A DNA stretch of 64,000 nucleotides from Veillonella sp. T11011-6 (GTDB lineage: Bacteria; Bacillota; Negativicutes; Veillonellales; Veillonellaceae), in contig NZ_PPCW01000005.1 in assembly GCF_002959755.1 (NCBI RefSeq), positions 315,001 to 379,000 of the forward strand, in the 5' to 3' direction. Numbering within the stretch: the stretch's first letter is position 1; every line of letters starts with the position of its first letter. The notes under the pieces were generated by a model. That model was given only the letters and a program-made list of their open reading frames with translations, did no database searches and was not told the DNA's origin. Below are positions 34,359 through 44,356 of the stretch, one piece after another. A program made the position numbers and the translations under genes.

Positions 34359-34378
34359 TTGTAAACCTAGGTTGACAA
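34359..34378. promoter_or_regulatory. Candidate BirA operator with contracted spacing
   Basis: TTGTAAACC-TA-GGTTGACAA, two half-sites very like the E. coli bio operator (TTGTAAACC and GGTTTACAA) but two rather than about 16 bases apart. It lies at roughly +5 to +24 of the birA promoter, where a repressor would block transcription. Confidence 0.5.
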
Positions 34379-34396
34379 AGAAAGGGGCTCTAAACT

Positions 34397-35371
34397 ATGC
34401 GTGATGAAGTATTAGAATTCTTGAGACAAAACCAAGGTGGTTTCGTATCGGGACAAGATATGTCGGAAGCGTGTCATGTTTCGCGCACAGCTATTTGGAA
34501 GCATATCAAAGCATTACGTCAAAAAGGCTACAAAATAGAATCTTATACCAAGAGGGGGTATCGATTATTGGAGGAACCTGATTTGTTGAGTCCATTAGCA
34601 ATGAAGCAAATCTTAAAAACAGATGTATTTGGCAAACGGTATGTCTATATGGACACTACCGAATCTACAAACCTAGAAGCTCGTCGTTTAGCACAACAAG
34701 GTGCAGAAGAAGGCACTGTTGTTGTTACAGAGGAACAGGCTGCTGGCCGCGGTCGTTTATCGCGGGGCTGGTATTCTCCATTCGGAAAAGGTCTATGGTT
34801 TAGTCTCATTTTACGCCCTGACTTTGCACCAGTAGAAGCACCGAAGTGTACATTGATGGCTGCCGTGGCATTAACAAAGGCATTTCATAAAATGGGCCTT
34901 ACAGATGCGGGTATTAAATGGCCAAATGATATCCTTGTAAATGGTCGTAAATTAGTTGGTATTTTGACAGAAATGTCCGGCTCTATGGAGGAAATTTCCT
35001 ATATTGTTATGGGCATAGGTGTCAATGTAAAGACTAAACAAGAAGAACTTCCAGAAGAATTGAAGTTAATTGCTACGTCATTAACAATGGAAGGCATTGA
35101 TATTGAACGGACAGAAGCTTTTAAAATTATTTTGGAATCCTTAGAACATCAATATTATGAAGTCCTCGATAGTGGCTTTGAGGAAACATTAAATGAATGG
35201 CGCCAATTATCGGTAACCCTTGGCGAAGAAATTGAAGTGAGAGCACCAGGAAATACCTATGAAGGGGTAGCTACAGATATTGATGAAGATGGTAACTTAT
35301 TAGTAAGAATCCCTGATGGGACAGTTAAACGTATTGTGGCAGGGGACGTGTCAATTCGTCCGCGCAAATAG
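34397..35371 (+). CDS. birA: Biotin-protein ligase and biotin operon repressor
   Basis: A 324-residue bifunctional protein. The N-terminal winged helix (about 1-62, ACHVSRTAIWKHIKALR) gives DNA binding. The ligase domain has GRGRLSRGWYSPFGKGLW (biotin/ATP loop) and KWPNDILVNGRKLVGIL (catalytic Lys). A C-terminal SH3-like domain ends the protein. It biotinylates carboxylases and decarboxylase carriers and represses biotin genes when loaded with biotinyl-AMP. AAAGGGG precedes the ATG. The next gene, coaX, starts nine bases after its stop; birA-coaX is a common Firmicute pair. Confidence 0.95.
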   Translation: MRDEVLEFLRQNQGGFVSGQDMSEACHVSRTAIWKHIKALRQKGYKIESYTKRGYRLLEEPDLLSPLAMKQILKTDVFGKRYVYMDTTESTNLEARRLAQQGAEEGTVVVTEEQAAGRGRLSRGWYSPFGKGLWFSLILRPDFAPVEAPKCTLMAAVALTKAFHKMGLTDAGIKWPNDILVNGRKLVGILTEMSGSMEEISYIVMGIGVNVKTKQEELPEELKLIATSLTMEGIDIERTEAFKIILESLEHQYYEVLDSGFEETLNEWRQLSVTLGEEIEVRAPGNTYEGVATDIDEDGNLLVRIPDGTVKRIVAGDVSIRPRK

Positions 35372-35380
35372 GAGGCATTC

Positions 35381-36148
35381 ATGTTATTAGTAATTGATGT
35401 GGGGAACACCAATATTGTTCTCGGTGTATACGACAAGACAGAGCTTGTAGGTCACTGGCGTATTTCCACGGATCGCGTTCGGACCACCGATGAATATGGC
35501 ATGTTGATGATGAATTTATTCTTCCACGATCGCAAGGTTAATGTGAAAGATATTAAGGATATTATCATTTCCTCAGTTGTGCCACCGTTGATGCCTACAT
35601 TAGAACGGGTATGTTTACGTTATTTTAATGTAAATCCTCTCATTGTTGGACCTGGTACTAAGACTGGTATTGCTATTAAGTATGATAATCCTCGTGAAGT
35701 AGGGGCTGACCGTATCGTAAATGCTGTGGCTGCACATGAACAATATAAAGGTGATTTAATCATTATCGACTTTGGTACGGCTACAACCTATTGTGCGGTT
35801 CAAGGTAATGGCGATTATATGGGCGGTGTAATTACTCCAGGCGTTACAATTTCTGCGGAGGCTTTATTCCAACGAGCAGCTAAATTACCACGTATCGATG
35901 TAAGAGATCCTGGTCAAGTGATTTGTCGCAACACCGTATCTTCTATGCAATCTGGTATGTTCTATGGCTACGTAGGCCAAGTAGAAGGTCTAGTATCTCG
36001 TATGAAAGCTGAAATGGGCGGTCAAGTAACTGTAGTGGCTACAGGCGGTTTAGCACAGCTTATCAGCAGCGCTACAGACTGCATTGACCATGTAGAGCCT
36101 ATGCTTACATTAGAAGGCTTACGTCTTATTTACGAAAGAAATAAATAA
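35381..36148 (+). CDS. coaX: Type III pantothenate kinase
   Basis: A 255-residue ASKHA-fold kinase for the first step of coenzyme A synthesis. [13 protein letters not shown] is the phosphate loop, [13 protein letters not shown] the pantothenate-binding motif, and [10 protein letters not shown] the second phosphate loop. It acts as a dimer. It is co-transcribed with birA, with GGAGG in the nine-base gap, and followed by a terminator. Confidence 0.95.
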   Translation: MLLVIDVGNTNIVLGVYDKTELVGHWRISTDRVRTTDEYGMLMMNLFFHDRKVNVKDIKDIIISSVVPPLMPTLERVCLRYFNVNPLIVGPGTKTGIAIKYDNPREVGADRIVNAVAAHEQYKGDLIIIDFGTATTYCAVQGNGDYMGGVITPGVTISAEALFQRAAKLPRIDVRDPGQVICRNTVSSMQSGMFYGYVGQVEGLVSRMKAEMGGQVTVVATGGLAQLISSATDCIDHVEPMLTLEGLRLIYERNK

Positions 36149-36195
36149 TGCTACTATAATATAGTTACGTATATGTAACGAAGTAGTGTACATTT

Positions 36196-36222
36196 GGGTA
36201 CAGCTTATGCTGTACCCTTTTT
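36196..36222 (+). terminator. Terminator after coaX
   Basis: Perfect GGGTACAGC / GCTGTACCC stem, 4-base loop, five T residues. Confidence 0.9.
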
Positions 36223-36242
36223 GTTAGGGGATATAGAATTAT

Positions 36243-37229
36243 ATGAACAATAAACAATGGCAAATAGGATCCGTCAAAATTGATGGACAAGCCATATTAG
36301 CGCCAATGGCTGGGGTTAGCGACATTGCCTATCGTTTACTTGCTAAAGAGCATGGCGCCGCCTTGGTATGTACCGAAATGGTAAGCGCTATGGGCATTAA
36401 ATATAAAAATGAACGCACCCATGAATTGTTGCGCCTTGAAGATGTGGAACGGCCTGTTTCTATGCAAATCTTCGGTTCTAATCCAGAGGCGATTGCCATC
36501 GGAGCAAAGGTTGTAGCTGATGCGGGGGCAGATATTGTAGATATCAATATGGGTTGTCCTGTTAAAAAAGTTGTTTCCTCAGGGGATGGCTCTGCACTTA
36601 TGAAGAATCCTGATTTGGCGGCACGCGTAGCAGAAGCGGCAGTTAAGGCTGTCGATGTACCTGTAACGGTGAAAATGCGCATTGGTTGGGATAGTGAATC
36701 TATCAATGTAGTAGACTTTGCAAAGCGCATCGAATCCACGGGGGTCGCAGCAATTGCTGTACATGGCCGTACAAAGGAACAAATGTACAGTGGTCATGCG
36801 GACTGGTCCTATATTAAGGCTGTAAAAGATGCAGTATCTGTACCAGTTATTGGCAATGGTGATATCGTAGAACCAGAGGATGCGAAGCGCATGCTCGATG
36901 AAACGGGATGTGATGCGGTAATGGTAGGCCGTGGTGCACAGGGAAATCCATGGATCTTTAATCGTATTCATCACTATTTAGCGACTGGTGAAGTATTGGC
37001 GGCGCCGAGCGATATTGAACGTCTCGACATGTTGTTAAAGCATTTTGATCTCTTATGTCAATATAAGGGTGAAAGTATGGCCGTTAAGGAAATACGAACT
37101 CATGCAGGCTGGTATATGAAGGGCCTCCCTGAATCAGCATACTGGCGCAATCGTGTGAATACAATTCATACTGTAACAAGCTTTCACAATGAGCTAGAAT
37201 CATACCGTAAAATATTGTCTGAAATGTAG
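36243..37229 (+). CDS. dus: tRNA-dihydrouridine synthase (DusB type)
   Basis: A 328-residue FMN-dependent TIM-barrel enzyme that reduces uridine in the D-loop of tRNA. ILAPMAGVSDIAYR is the N-terminal FMN motif, NMGCPVKKVV carries the catalytic Cys, and MVGRGAQGNPWIF the phosphate-binding end of the barrel. A small helical domain follows. The DusB group is the usual Firmicute form; the target position is not determined here. It stands alone after the coaX terminator. Confidence 0.92.
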   Translation: MNNKQWQIGSVKIDGQAILAPMAGVSDIAYRLLAKEHGAALVCTEMVSAMGIKYKNERTHELLRLEDVERPVSMQIFGSNPEAIAIGAKVVADAGADIVDINMGCPVKKVVSSGDGSALMKNPDLAARVAEAAVKAVDVPVTVKMRIGWDSESINVVDFAKRIESTGVAAIAVHGRTKEQMYSGHADWSYIKAVKDAVSVPVIGNGDIVEPEDAKRMLDETGCDAVMVGRGAQGNPWIFNRIHHYLATGEVLAAPSDIERLDMLLKHFDLLCQYKGESMAVKEIRTHAGWYMKGLPESAYWRNRVNTIHTVTSFHNELESYRKILSEM

Positions 37230-37355
37230 TCAGATTGACAAATGTACAGTATTTTTATATAATGGTTGAGATAATTTAGAAATAAAAGATAAGGTGTCAT
37301 CTTATTATGGCACTTTTTTCTTATTTAATTTATATGTAGAAAGAGTGGGGTACCC

Positions 37356-37829
37356 ATGGCAGACGTAAAAGAAACATTACTTACCGCCGACGGTTTAAAG
37401 AAATTAGAAGAAGAATTAACGTATTATAAATCTGTACGTCGTATTGAAGTGTCTGAACGTATTAAGACTGCTATTGAATATGGCGATATTAGTGAAAACT
37501 CTGAATATGATGATGCAAAAAATGAACAAGCTTTCATCGAAGGTCATATTGTAGAGCTTGAAAATAAAATTAACACTGCGAAAATCATCGACGAATCCGT
37601 AAAAGGTGATGTTGTATCCGTAGGTAGTAAAGTAACGGTACTAGATACAATGTACAATGATGAATTAGAATATGTTATCGTTGGTTCCTCTGAAGCGGAT
37701 CCATTCAACAATCGTATCTCTAACGAATCTCCTGTAGGTAAAGCTATTTTGGGCAAACGTAAAGGTGATGAAGTAGAAGTTTCCACACCAGATGGTCCTG
37801 TTACATTCAAAGTGTTAGCAATCCAATAA
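37356..37829 (+). CDS. greA: Transcription elongation factor GreA
   Basis: A 157-residue factor that rescues backtracked RNA polymerase. The N-terminal coiled coil has [16 protein letters not shown], whose acidic tip stimulates transcript cleavage. The C-terminal FKBP-like domain has [20 protein letters not shown]. It precedes lysS by 29 bases; greA-lysS is a conserved pair in Firmicutes. Confidence 0.96.
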   Translation: MADVKETLLTADGLKKLEEELTYYKSVRRIEVSERIKTAIEYGDISENSEYDDAKNEQAFIEGHIVELENKINTAKIIDESVKGDVVSVGSKVTVLDTMYNDELEYVIVGSSEADPFNNRISNESPVGKAILGKRKGDEVEVSTPDGPVTFKVLAIQ

Positions 37830-37858
37830 TTTACATTTACTGACGAAGAGGCGATAAC

Positions 37859-39382
37859 ATGAGTGAAGAAATTAAAAATGTACAAGAAGAGCTGAATGAG
37901 CAAATGCAAATTCGCCGCGACAAATTGGCTGAATACGAAGCGGATGGCATCTATCCATTTGGTCAACGTTTTGTTGTAAAAGATAATGCAAAAGAAATTA
38001 AAGATGACTTCTTCTTGAAATATGATGGTCAACCTGTAGTTATTGCAGGGCGTTTGATGACAATCCGTTCCCATGGTAAAACAGCATTTGCCAATATTCG
38101 TGATAAATCTGGGGATATTCAAGTATATTTCCGTAAAGATGTATTGGGCGAAGATGCTTATAAATACGTAAAAATGCTTGATATCGGTGATATCATCGGT
38201 GTAGAAGGTCATGTATTTAAAACTCATACAGGTGAAGTTACAATTAAAGTTAACAAATTAACTTTGTTATCTAAATCTTTACGTCCATTGCCAGAAAAAT
38301 GGCATGGTTTAAAGGATACAGAACTTCGTTACCGTCAACGTTATGTTGATTTGATTGTAAATCCTGAAGTGCGTGATACATTTGTAAAACGTTCCCAAAT
38401 CGTTGCTAAAATTCGCGAATACATGATGCGTGATGGTTTCATGGAAGTAGAAACACCAATGATGCATGCTATTCCTGGTGGTGCTGCAGCTCGTCCATTC
38501 ATCACTCACCACAATGCGCTTGATATCGATATTTACATGCGTATTGCACCAGAATTATACCTTAAACGCTTGATCGTTGGTGGTATGGACCGCGTATTCG
38601 AAATGAACCGTTGCTTCCGTAACGAAGGTATCGACAACCGTCATAATCCAGAATTCACTACTATCGAATCTTACCAAGCTTATGGCGATGTTGAGGATGC
38701 TATTCGCTTAACAGAAAATCTTGTGTCCTACTGTGCACAAGAGGTTCTAGGTACACAAGAAATCACATACCAAGGTACAGAAATCAATTTGACTCCACCT
38801 TGGAATCGTATCACAATGGCTGAAGGTGTAAAAAAATACACTGGTGAAGACTTTGATGCAGTTACTACTGTAGAAGAAGCTCGTGCTATTGCAGATCGCT
38901 TAAATGTAGAATACACAGAAAATGATGGTATTGGTAAAATCTTAAATCTTTGCTTTGAAGATTATGTAGAAGAAAACTTGATTCAACCAACTATCGTATA
39001 TGGTCATCCAAAAGAAATTTCTCCACTTGCTAAAGCAAGTCGTGAAAATCCTTTGGCTACAGAACGTTTTGAAGCATTCATTTATGGCCGTGAATTGGCA
39101 AATGGCTTCTCCGAGTTAAATGACCCAATCGACCAAAAACAACGTTTCTTGGATCAATTGAAAGAACGTGAAGCTGGCGATGATGAAGCTCACCGTATGG
39201 ATGAAGACTTCGTTACAGCTCTTGAATACGGTTTACCTCCAACAGCTGGTTTAGGTGTTGGTATTGACCGTCTTGTTATGTTCTTAACAGACTCTGCATC
39301 CATCCGCGATGTATTGTTGTTCCCATTGATGAAACCAGAAGCTCCTAAGCATATTGAAGCTGAAGAAGAAGCAGCTGAATAA
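37859..39382 (+). CDS. lysS: Lysyl-tRNA synthetase, class II
   Basis: A 507-residue enzyme. The N-terminal OB-fold anticodon domain spans about 55-160. Class II motifs are [13 protein letters not shown] (motif 2) and [14 protein letters not shown] (motif 3), with [13 protein letters not shown] in the catalytic core. A short acidic tail ends the chain. There is no room for a T-box leader between greA and lysS. A terminator follows. Confidence 0.97.
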   Translation: MSEEIKNVQEELNEQMQIRRDKLAEYEADGIYPFGQRFVVKDNAKEIKDDFFLKYDGQPVVIAGRLMTIRSHGKTAFANIRDKSGDIQVYFRKDVLGEDAYKYVKMLDIGDIIGVEGHVFKTHTGEVTIKVNKLTLLSKSLRPLPEKWHGLKDTELRYRQRYVDLIVNPEVRDTFVKRSQIVAKIREYMMRDGFMEVETPMMHAIPGGAAARPFITHHNALDIDIYMRIAPELYLKRLIVGGMDRVFEMNRCFRNEGIDNRHNPEFTTIESYQAYGDVEDAIRLTENLVSYCAQEVLGTQEITYQGTEINLTPPWNRITMAEGVKKYTGEDFDAVTTVEEARAIADRLNVEYTENDGIGKILNLCFEDYVEENLIQPTIVYGHPKEISPLAKASRENPLATERFEAFIYGRELANGFSELNDPIDQKQRFLDQLKEREAGDDEAHRMDEDFVTALEYGLPPTAGLGVGIDRLVMFLTDSASIRDVLLFPLMKPEAPKHIEAEEEAAE

Positions 39383-39395
39383 TCTAAAACTAAAA

Positions 39396-39427
39396 GGCTC
39401 CCTATTCTTTGAGTAGGGAGTCTTTTT
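39396..39427 (+). terminator. Terminator after lysS
   Basis: GGCTCCCTATTC / GAGTAGGGAGTC with two wobble pairs, a 3-base loop and five T residues. Confidence 0.85.
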
Positions 39428-39515
39428 ATTCGTTATATGTTTTTATACTATGTTTTATTCCATATGTGTTGATGTATATATCGAGTGTGATACATAGTTA
39501 CGAAAGGAGGAGGCT

Positions 39516-41690
39516 GTGAAACATTTAAAGGTTGCCTTATCTGATTCCGTACAATCCCAAATTAGCTCTATAGAGGGTCGTCTATGTGTTCCTGTTTGTG
39601 ATACAGATTTTATAGATGTCGGTGCCGTTGTCATTGGCGATTGTGACTTAGAGCTTATCAATAATAATCAAATTCATACCTTTGGTATACCTGTTATTGT
39701 CCTAAGATTTGATGAAACTAGCGATTTATCTTTATATAAGGAGCGCATAGCATCCATTATAGAGTTTTCATCTACAAGTTTGGACGACTGCAAATTAGAG
39801 ATTGAAAAATTAGTTGTAAATTATGAATCCTCTATTTTACCACCATTTTTCAGTGCTTTATCCGATTATGTGGGAGAACGAAATTCACAGTTCGATTGTC
39901 CAGGACATCAAGGTGGTCAGTTTTTCTATAAACATCCTACAGGTCGCGCCTTTTACAATTTCTTTGGGGAGAATATATTTAGAGCGGACCTTTGTAATGC
40001 AGATGTAAAATTAGGAGATCTTTTAATTCATGAAGGTTATGCTTATGATGCGCAAGCGCATGCTGCGAAAGTCTATAATGCTGACAAGACCTATTTTGTG
40101 TTAAATGGTACATCTTCAGCGAATAAGGTAGTACTTAATGCTCTGTTAACACCGGGCGATATTATCTTATATGATCGGAATAATCATAAATCCATCTGCC
40201 ATGGTGGTCTTGTTATGTCTGGTGCTACCCCTATATATCTTGAGACAGCGCGCAATCCTTTTGGGTCCATTGGCGGTATTTTAGATCATTGTTTTGATGA
40301 AAGTTATATTCGATCTTTGATTGCAGAAAAATCGCCTGAAAAAGCAAAGGCTAAACGTCCTATTCGGCTGGCAGTCATTCAATTAGGCACCTATGATGGT
40401 ACAATTTATAATGCACGCCAAGTATTAGATAAAATTGGTCATCTTTGTGATTATATTTTCTTTGACTCTGCTTGGGTCGGATATGAACAGTTTATTCCTA
40501 TGATGAAAGATTGTAGTCCCCTATTATTAGAGTTAGGTCCAAATAATCCTGGGATTTTAGTAACCCAATCGGTACATAAGCAACAAGCAGGTTTTTCTCA
40601 AACCTCTCAAATTCATAAGAAGGATAGTCATATAAAGGGGCAAGACCGTTATGTAGATCATAAACGTTTTAACAACTCCTTTATGATGCACGCGTCAACC
40701 TCGCCATTTTACCCCTTATTTGCCTCTCTCGATGTAAATGCTAAAATCCATGAAGGTGAGTTGGGACAAAACCTGTGGCGTGAGTGTGTTGAAGTTGCTA
40801 TTGATGCTCGTAAAGCTGTGTTGAAGCAATGCAAATATCTCCGTCCATTAGTACCACCGATAGTGCATGGCAAAAAATGGGAAGACGGAAATACACAGGT
40901 CATGGCGGAAGATGTAAATTATTTTGCCTTTGAACCAGAAGCGAAATGGCATTCATTTAAGGGCTATGGTAAGGGGCAGTATTTTATCGATCCTTGTAAG
41001 TTCCAGTTGATTACACCAGGAATTAATGTAGAGACCGGAGAATATGAAGCGTTTGGTATTCCTGCTAATATTCTTGCTAATTATTTACGGGAAAATCGAA
41101 TCATTCCTGAAAAATGTGATTTAAATACGATCTTATTCCTTATGACACCAGCAGAATCTAAGCATAAGATGGATGCACTCGTGGAGGAACTCGTTCGCTT
41201 TGAAGACCTCATAGACCGGGATGCACCGATGGAAGAAGTGTTACCGTCTATTTACAATAGTCATATAGAGAAATATAAAGGTTATAGTATTCGTCAACTA
41301 TGTCAAGAAATGCATGATTTTTATAAGTCTAGAAATGTAAGCCTCTTACAACAACGCTTATTTTCCCATGAATACTTCCCCGACTATGTCATGAATCCAC
41401 AGGAGGCAAACTTTGAGTTCCAACGTAACAAGGGGGAATTAGTACCGCTACGCGAAGCAGAAGGGCGTATTGCTCTTGAAGGAGCTCTTCCGTACCCACC
41501 AGGTGTATTGTGTGTGCAACCAGGAGAACGTTGGTCGAAGACCGCTTGCGACTATTTCTTGGCTTTAGAGGAAGGTATTAATCTGTTGCCGGGGTTTGCG
41601 CCAGAAATACAAGGCGTATACATTACTGAACAAGCTAATGGCTATAAACAAGCGTATGGTTATGTATTGAAAAAAGAATATGAGATGTAA
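39516..41690 (+). CDS. Orn/Lys/Arg decarboxylase, PLP fold type I
   Basis: A 724-residue decarboxylase of the large inducible class: N-terminal wing (about 1-110), aspartate-aminotransferase-like core with SVHKQQAGFSQTS (Lys binds PLP), and the C-terminal domain (about 560-724). NGTSSANKVV and FDSAWVGYEQF are conserved core segments. It makes putrescine, cadaverine or agmatine; overall order resembles ornithine decarboxylase SpeC/SpeF, but the substrate is not certain. The start is GTG at 39516 after AAAGGAGG. Veillonella attaches putrescine/cadaverine to peptidoglycan, so an envelope role is plausible. Confidence 0.88.
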   Translation: MKHLKVALSDSVQSQISSIEGRLCVPVCDTDFIDVGAVVIGDCDLELINNNQIHTFGIPVIVLRFDETSDLSLYKERIASIIEFSSTSLDDCKLEIEKLVVNYESSILPPFFSALSDYVGERNSQFDCPGHQGGQFFYKHPTGRAFYNFFGENIFRADLCNADVKLGDLLIHEGYAYDAQAHAAKVYNADKTYFVLNGTSSANKVVLNALLTPGDIILYDRNNHKSICHGGLVMSGATPIYLETARNPFGSIGGILDHCFDESYIRSLIAEKSPEKAKAKRPIRLAVIQLGTYDGTIYNARQVLDKIGHLCDYIFFDSAWVGYEQFIPMMKDCSPLLLELGPNNPGILVTQSVHKQQAGFSQTSQIHKKDSHIKGQDRYVDHKRFNNSFMMHASTSPFYPLFASLDVNAKIHEGELGQNLWRECVEVAIDARKAVLKQCKYLRPLVPPIVHGKKWEDGNTQVMAEDVNYFAFEPEAKWHSFKGYGKGQYFIDPCKFQLITPGINVETGEYEAFGIPANILANYLRENRIIPEKCDLNTILFLMTPAESKHKMDALVEELVRFEDLIDRDAPMEEVLPSIYNSHIEKYKGYSIRQLCQEMHDFYKSRNVSLLQQRLFSHEYFPDYVMNPQEANFEFQRNKGELVPLREAEGRIALEGALPYPPGVLCVQPGERWSKTACDYFLALEEGINLLPGFAPEIQGVYITEQANGYKQAYGYVLKKEYEM

Positions 41691-41830
41691 ATTATGACTG
41701 TGGCATTCATCATTCACTTTGCTATTTAAATAGCATATACTATGAATCATATAGCATAGTCTATTAAAGAAAAAACTAGCGTGTTATATGAGCTTAGCAT
41801 TTTAGGGCTCTAATTACGCGAGGAGGTTAT

Positions 41831-43111
41831 ATGAATTCGACAGTTATTTTAAAAGGGAATATCTTATATACACCGCGTCCTTCAGAATTTATATCGATTC
41901 AACATGGCTATATCATTGCCGTAGATGGTGTAGTTGTATATTGTGGTGAAAGTATTCCACCAGCCTATGCAGATTGTGAGGTTACTGATTATGGTGATAA
42001 TCTCATTATTCCAGGCTTTGTAGATACACATGCACATGCTCCACAGTATTGTAATCGTGGCCTTGGGATGGATAAAGAACTTTTACCTTGGTTAGAAACC
42101 TATACATTTCCTGAGGAGGCAAAGTTTAGTGATCTAGATTATGCACGGTTAGTATATGGCGCCTTTGTCCAAGACTTATGGCGCAATGGGACTACTAGAA
42201 GTATACTGTTTGGCACTATCCATAAAGAGAGCACATTAGTGTTGATGGAACTTTTACAAAAAACTGGATTATCTGCCTATGTAGGCAAGGTCAATATGGA
42301 CCGCAATAGCCCAGATTTCTTGATTGAAGAAACAAGTCAATCTTTAGCGGATACGAAAGACTGGTTAGAGGCATCGGCTCAATTTGGTCCATTGGTAAAA
42401 CCTATTATTACCCCTCGTTTTGTACCATCTTGCACGAGCGAGTTAATGGATGGCCTTGGTACATTATCAGAAGAGTACAAGGTACCAGTTCAATCCCATT
42501 TATCTGAAAATCACGGTGAAATTGATTGGGTAGCAGCATTACATCCGGAGTCACCAAATTATACAGATGTGTATTATGAACATAAATTGATTGGGCGGAC
42601 GCCAACGGTAATGGCTCATTGCATTCATTTAAGTGATATCGAGATGGATCGTATGGCTGAAACACAAACTATGGTATCGCATTGCCCATATTCCAATGTA
42701 AATCTATCAAGTGGTATTGCACCGATTCGTAAGCTAATGAAACGGAATATACCGATTGGTTTAGGTTCTGATATCTCAGGCGGTCATATTGTATCAATGG
42801 CGAAGGTTCTTACAGAAGCAATTGGATTATCTAAGATGAAATGGGTGGAAGTGGATTCAAATTATGCGCCCCTCACATTAAGTGAAGCCTTCTATATGGC
42901 TACAAAGGGTGGAGGTAAGTTCTTTGGTAAGGTTGGTAGCTTTGAAAAAGGCTGTGAACTAGATGCCCTTATCATTGATGATACATCACTATTTGACCCG
43001 AATGAACGCACCTTAGAGGAGCGGTTAGAGCGTTGGTTATATGTTGGTGATGATCGACATATCGTTAAGCGCTATGTAGGGGGCATCGTATTACCTAATC
43101 CCCAAGGTTGA
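41831..43111 (+). CDS. guaD: Guanine deaminase
   Basis: A 426-residue amidohydrolase-fold enzyme that turns guanine into xanthine. Metal ligands are in VDTHAHAPQYCNRG (His-x-His), HLSENHGEIDWV, MAHCIHL and GLGSDISGG. SENHGEI and the CNRG segment are typical of guanine deaminase rather than chlorohydrolases. AGGAGG precedes the ATG. The 140 bases upstream show no purine-riboswitch core. A terminator follows. Confidence 0.9.
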   Translation: MNSTVILKGNILYTPRPSEFISIQHGYIIAVDGVVVYCGESIPPAYADCEVTDYGDNLIIPGFVDTHAHAPQYCNRGLGMDKELLPWLETYTFPEEAKFSDLDYARLVYGAFVQDLWRNGTTRSILFGTIHKESTLVLMELLQKTGLSAYVGKVNMDRNSPDFLIEETSQSLADTKDWLEASAQFGPLVKPIITPRFVPSCTSELMDGLGTLSEEYKVPVQSHLSENHGEIDWVAALHPESPNYTDVYYEHKLIGRTPTVMAHCIHLSDIEMDRMAETQTMVSHCPYSNVNLSSGIAPIRKLMKRNIPIGLGSDISGGHIVSMAKVLTEAIGLSKMKWVEVDSNYAPLTLSEAFYMATKGGGKFFGKVGSFEKGCELDALIIDDTSLFDPNERTLEERLERWLYVGDDRHIVKRYVGGIVLPNPQG

Positions 43112-43165
43112 TATTTCAGCTCTGATAACGCTAAAAAGAGGAACAAAATTTAAATAATAGCCAGT

Positions 43166-43201
43166 ACAGGTAGTTTGTATATCATGCAAGCTACCTGTTT
43201 T
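43166..43201 (+). terminator. Terminator after guaD
   Basis: ACAGGTAGTTT / AAGCTACCTGT stem with one wobble, followed by TTTT. Confidence 0.75.
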
Positions 43202-43278
43202 ATTTTGACCTCGTGTTGCGCATCAATGCCCTTGGTGTATAATAAAAAGATGTATAAATTAAGAAAGTGGGGTACTTG

Positions 43279-44232
43279 ATGGATATATTAGGGGCAAGGC
43301 GCTCTATAGAACAGAAGTTACTTATGCAATCCGTAGGGCTAATGGCCCTTGTAGCAGTAAGTGGCACTATAATGGGGATTGTTACAGGATCTAGCGCAGT
43401 CTTATTAGATGGCGTATTTTCCTTTGTCGATGTTGTTATTAAGATCATGATGCTCATGACGGCCAAGTTAATAGCCCGTGAAACGAGTAAGCGCTTTCAA
43501 TTTGGGTATTGGCAGTTTGAACCTTTGGTACTGGCTGTAGAAGGATTCTTTATATTACTAATTGTAATTTACGCTCTATCTAGTGGCATTACAGATCTTA
43601 TATCGGGCGGCCGTCATGTAGATTTTGGACCAGCCATTTATTATGCCATCTTCTTTACCGTAGCTGATACAATCTATTACTTGTATGTACGACGGATTAA
43701 CAAGAGCTTACAGTCCAACTTAATTAAATTTGATAATGTGAGTTGGTATGTTGATGCGTTACTGGAAGCAGCTATTTTAATCAGTTTTGTAGTGGCAATC
43801 ATGTTAGAAAGAACTGAATATGCTGACTGGGCAGCGTATATTGACCCAATTGTTCTCATTGTATTGGCCGTACAGATGATACCGTCAGCGTTCCGTATTA
43901 TCATCCCATCTGTGAAACAAGTATTGGGATGGGCACCAACTTCATTGCATAATGAAGTGCAAGAAATCATGGATCGCTTTATGGAAAAGTACAATTTCAA
44001 AGATTATGTTTCTAGTGTACAAGTATATGGGAACACTCGAATTATTGAAATTGATATTTTAGTTCGAAAGAACTTCCCATATCAAACGATTGCTGAAATC
44101 GATGCGATTCGCAATGAAATTGACCAGGAAATCGGAGGGAATCCAACGGAAAAATGGGTAACTATTTCTTTCACAGGTACCCGAAAATGGATGGCAAAAG
44201 ATTATTTACTAGAAGAAGATGATGATGAATAG
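43279..44232 (+). CDS. Cation diffusion facilitator (CDF) family transporter
   Basis: A 317-residue metal/proton antiporter. It has six predicted helices (about 15-215) and a C-terminal cytoplasmic ferredoxin-like domain (about 235-310). The membrane metal site is modified: helix 2 reads DGVFSFVDVV (Asp-x6-Asp) and helix 5 WYVDALLEAA, rather than His-x3-Asp pairs of zinc carriers. This may point to iron or manganese. An in-frame GTG at 43267 is an alternative start. It stands alone between guaD and serS. Confidence 0.8.
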   Translation: MDILGARRSIEQKLLMQSVGLMALVAVSGTIMGIVTGSSAVLLDGVFSFVDVVIKIMMLMTAKLIARETSKRFQFGYWQFEPLVLAVEGFFILLIVIYALSSGITDLISGGRHVDFGPAIYYAIFFTVADTIYYLYVRRINKSLQSNLIKFDNVSWYVDALLEAAILISFVVAIMLERTEYADWAAYIDPIVLIVLAVQMIPSAFRIIIPSVKQVLGWAPTSLHNEVQEIMDRFMEKYNFKDYVSSVQVYGNTRIIEIDILVRKNFPYQTIAEIDAIRNEIDQEIGGNPTEKWVTISFTGTRKWMAKDYLLEEDDDE

Positions 44233-44294
44233 CATAAAAATTAATTAGAAATCTAGTAGATAGCCTATAATTTAATGATAAATACACCAATATA

Positions 44295-44303
44295 TGGTAT
44301 ACT
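44295..44303 (+). promoter_or_regulatory. Extended -10 promoter for serS
   Basis: TGG-TATACT, 54 bases before the serS start, same form as the element at 8295-8303. Confidence 0.55.
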
Positions 44304-44356
44304 TAAACGTATTGAATATATTGTTCGTAGCATAGTTGGAAGATGAGGTTTATAGT

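Noticed and set aside
37830-37858. T-box or other tRNA-sensing leader for lysS; the same idea for serS at 44233-44356
   Set aside because: The gaps are 29 and 124 bases, and neither has the T-box core sequence.
41691-41830. Purine riboswitch upstream of guanine deaminase
   Set aside because: No paired P1 stem with the conserved loop sequences of the purine aptamer is visible.
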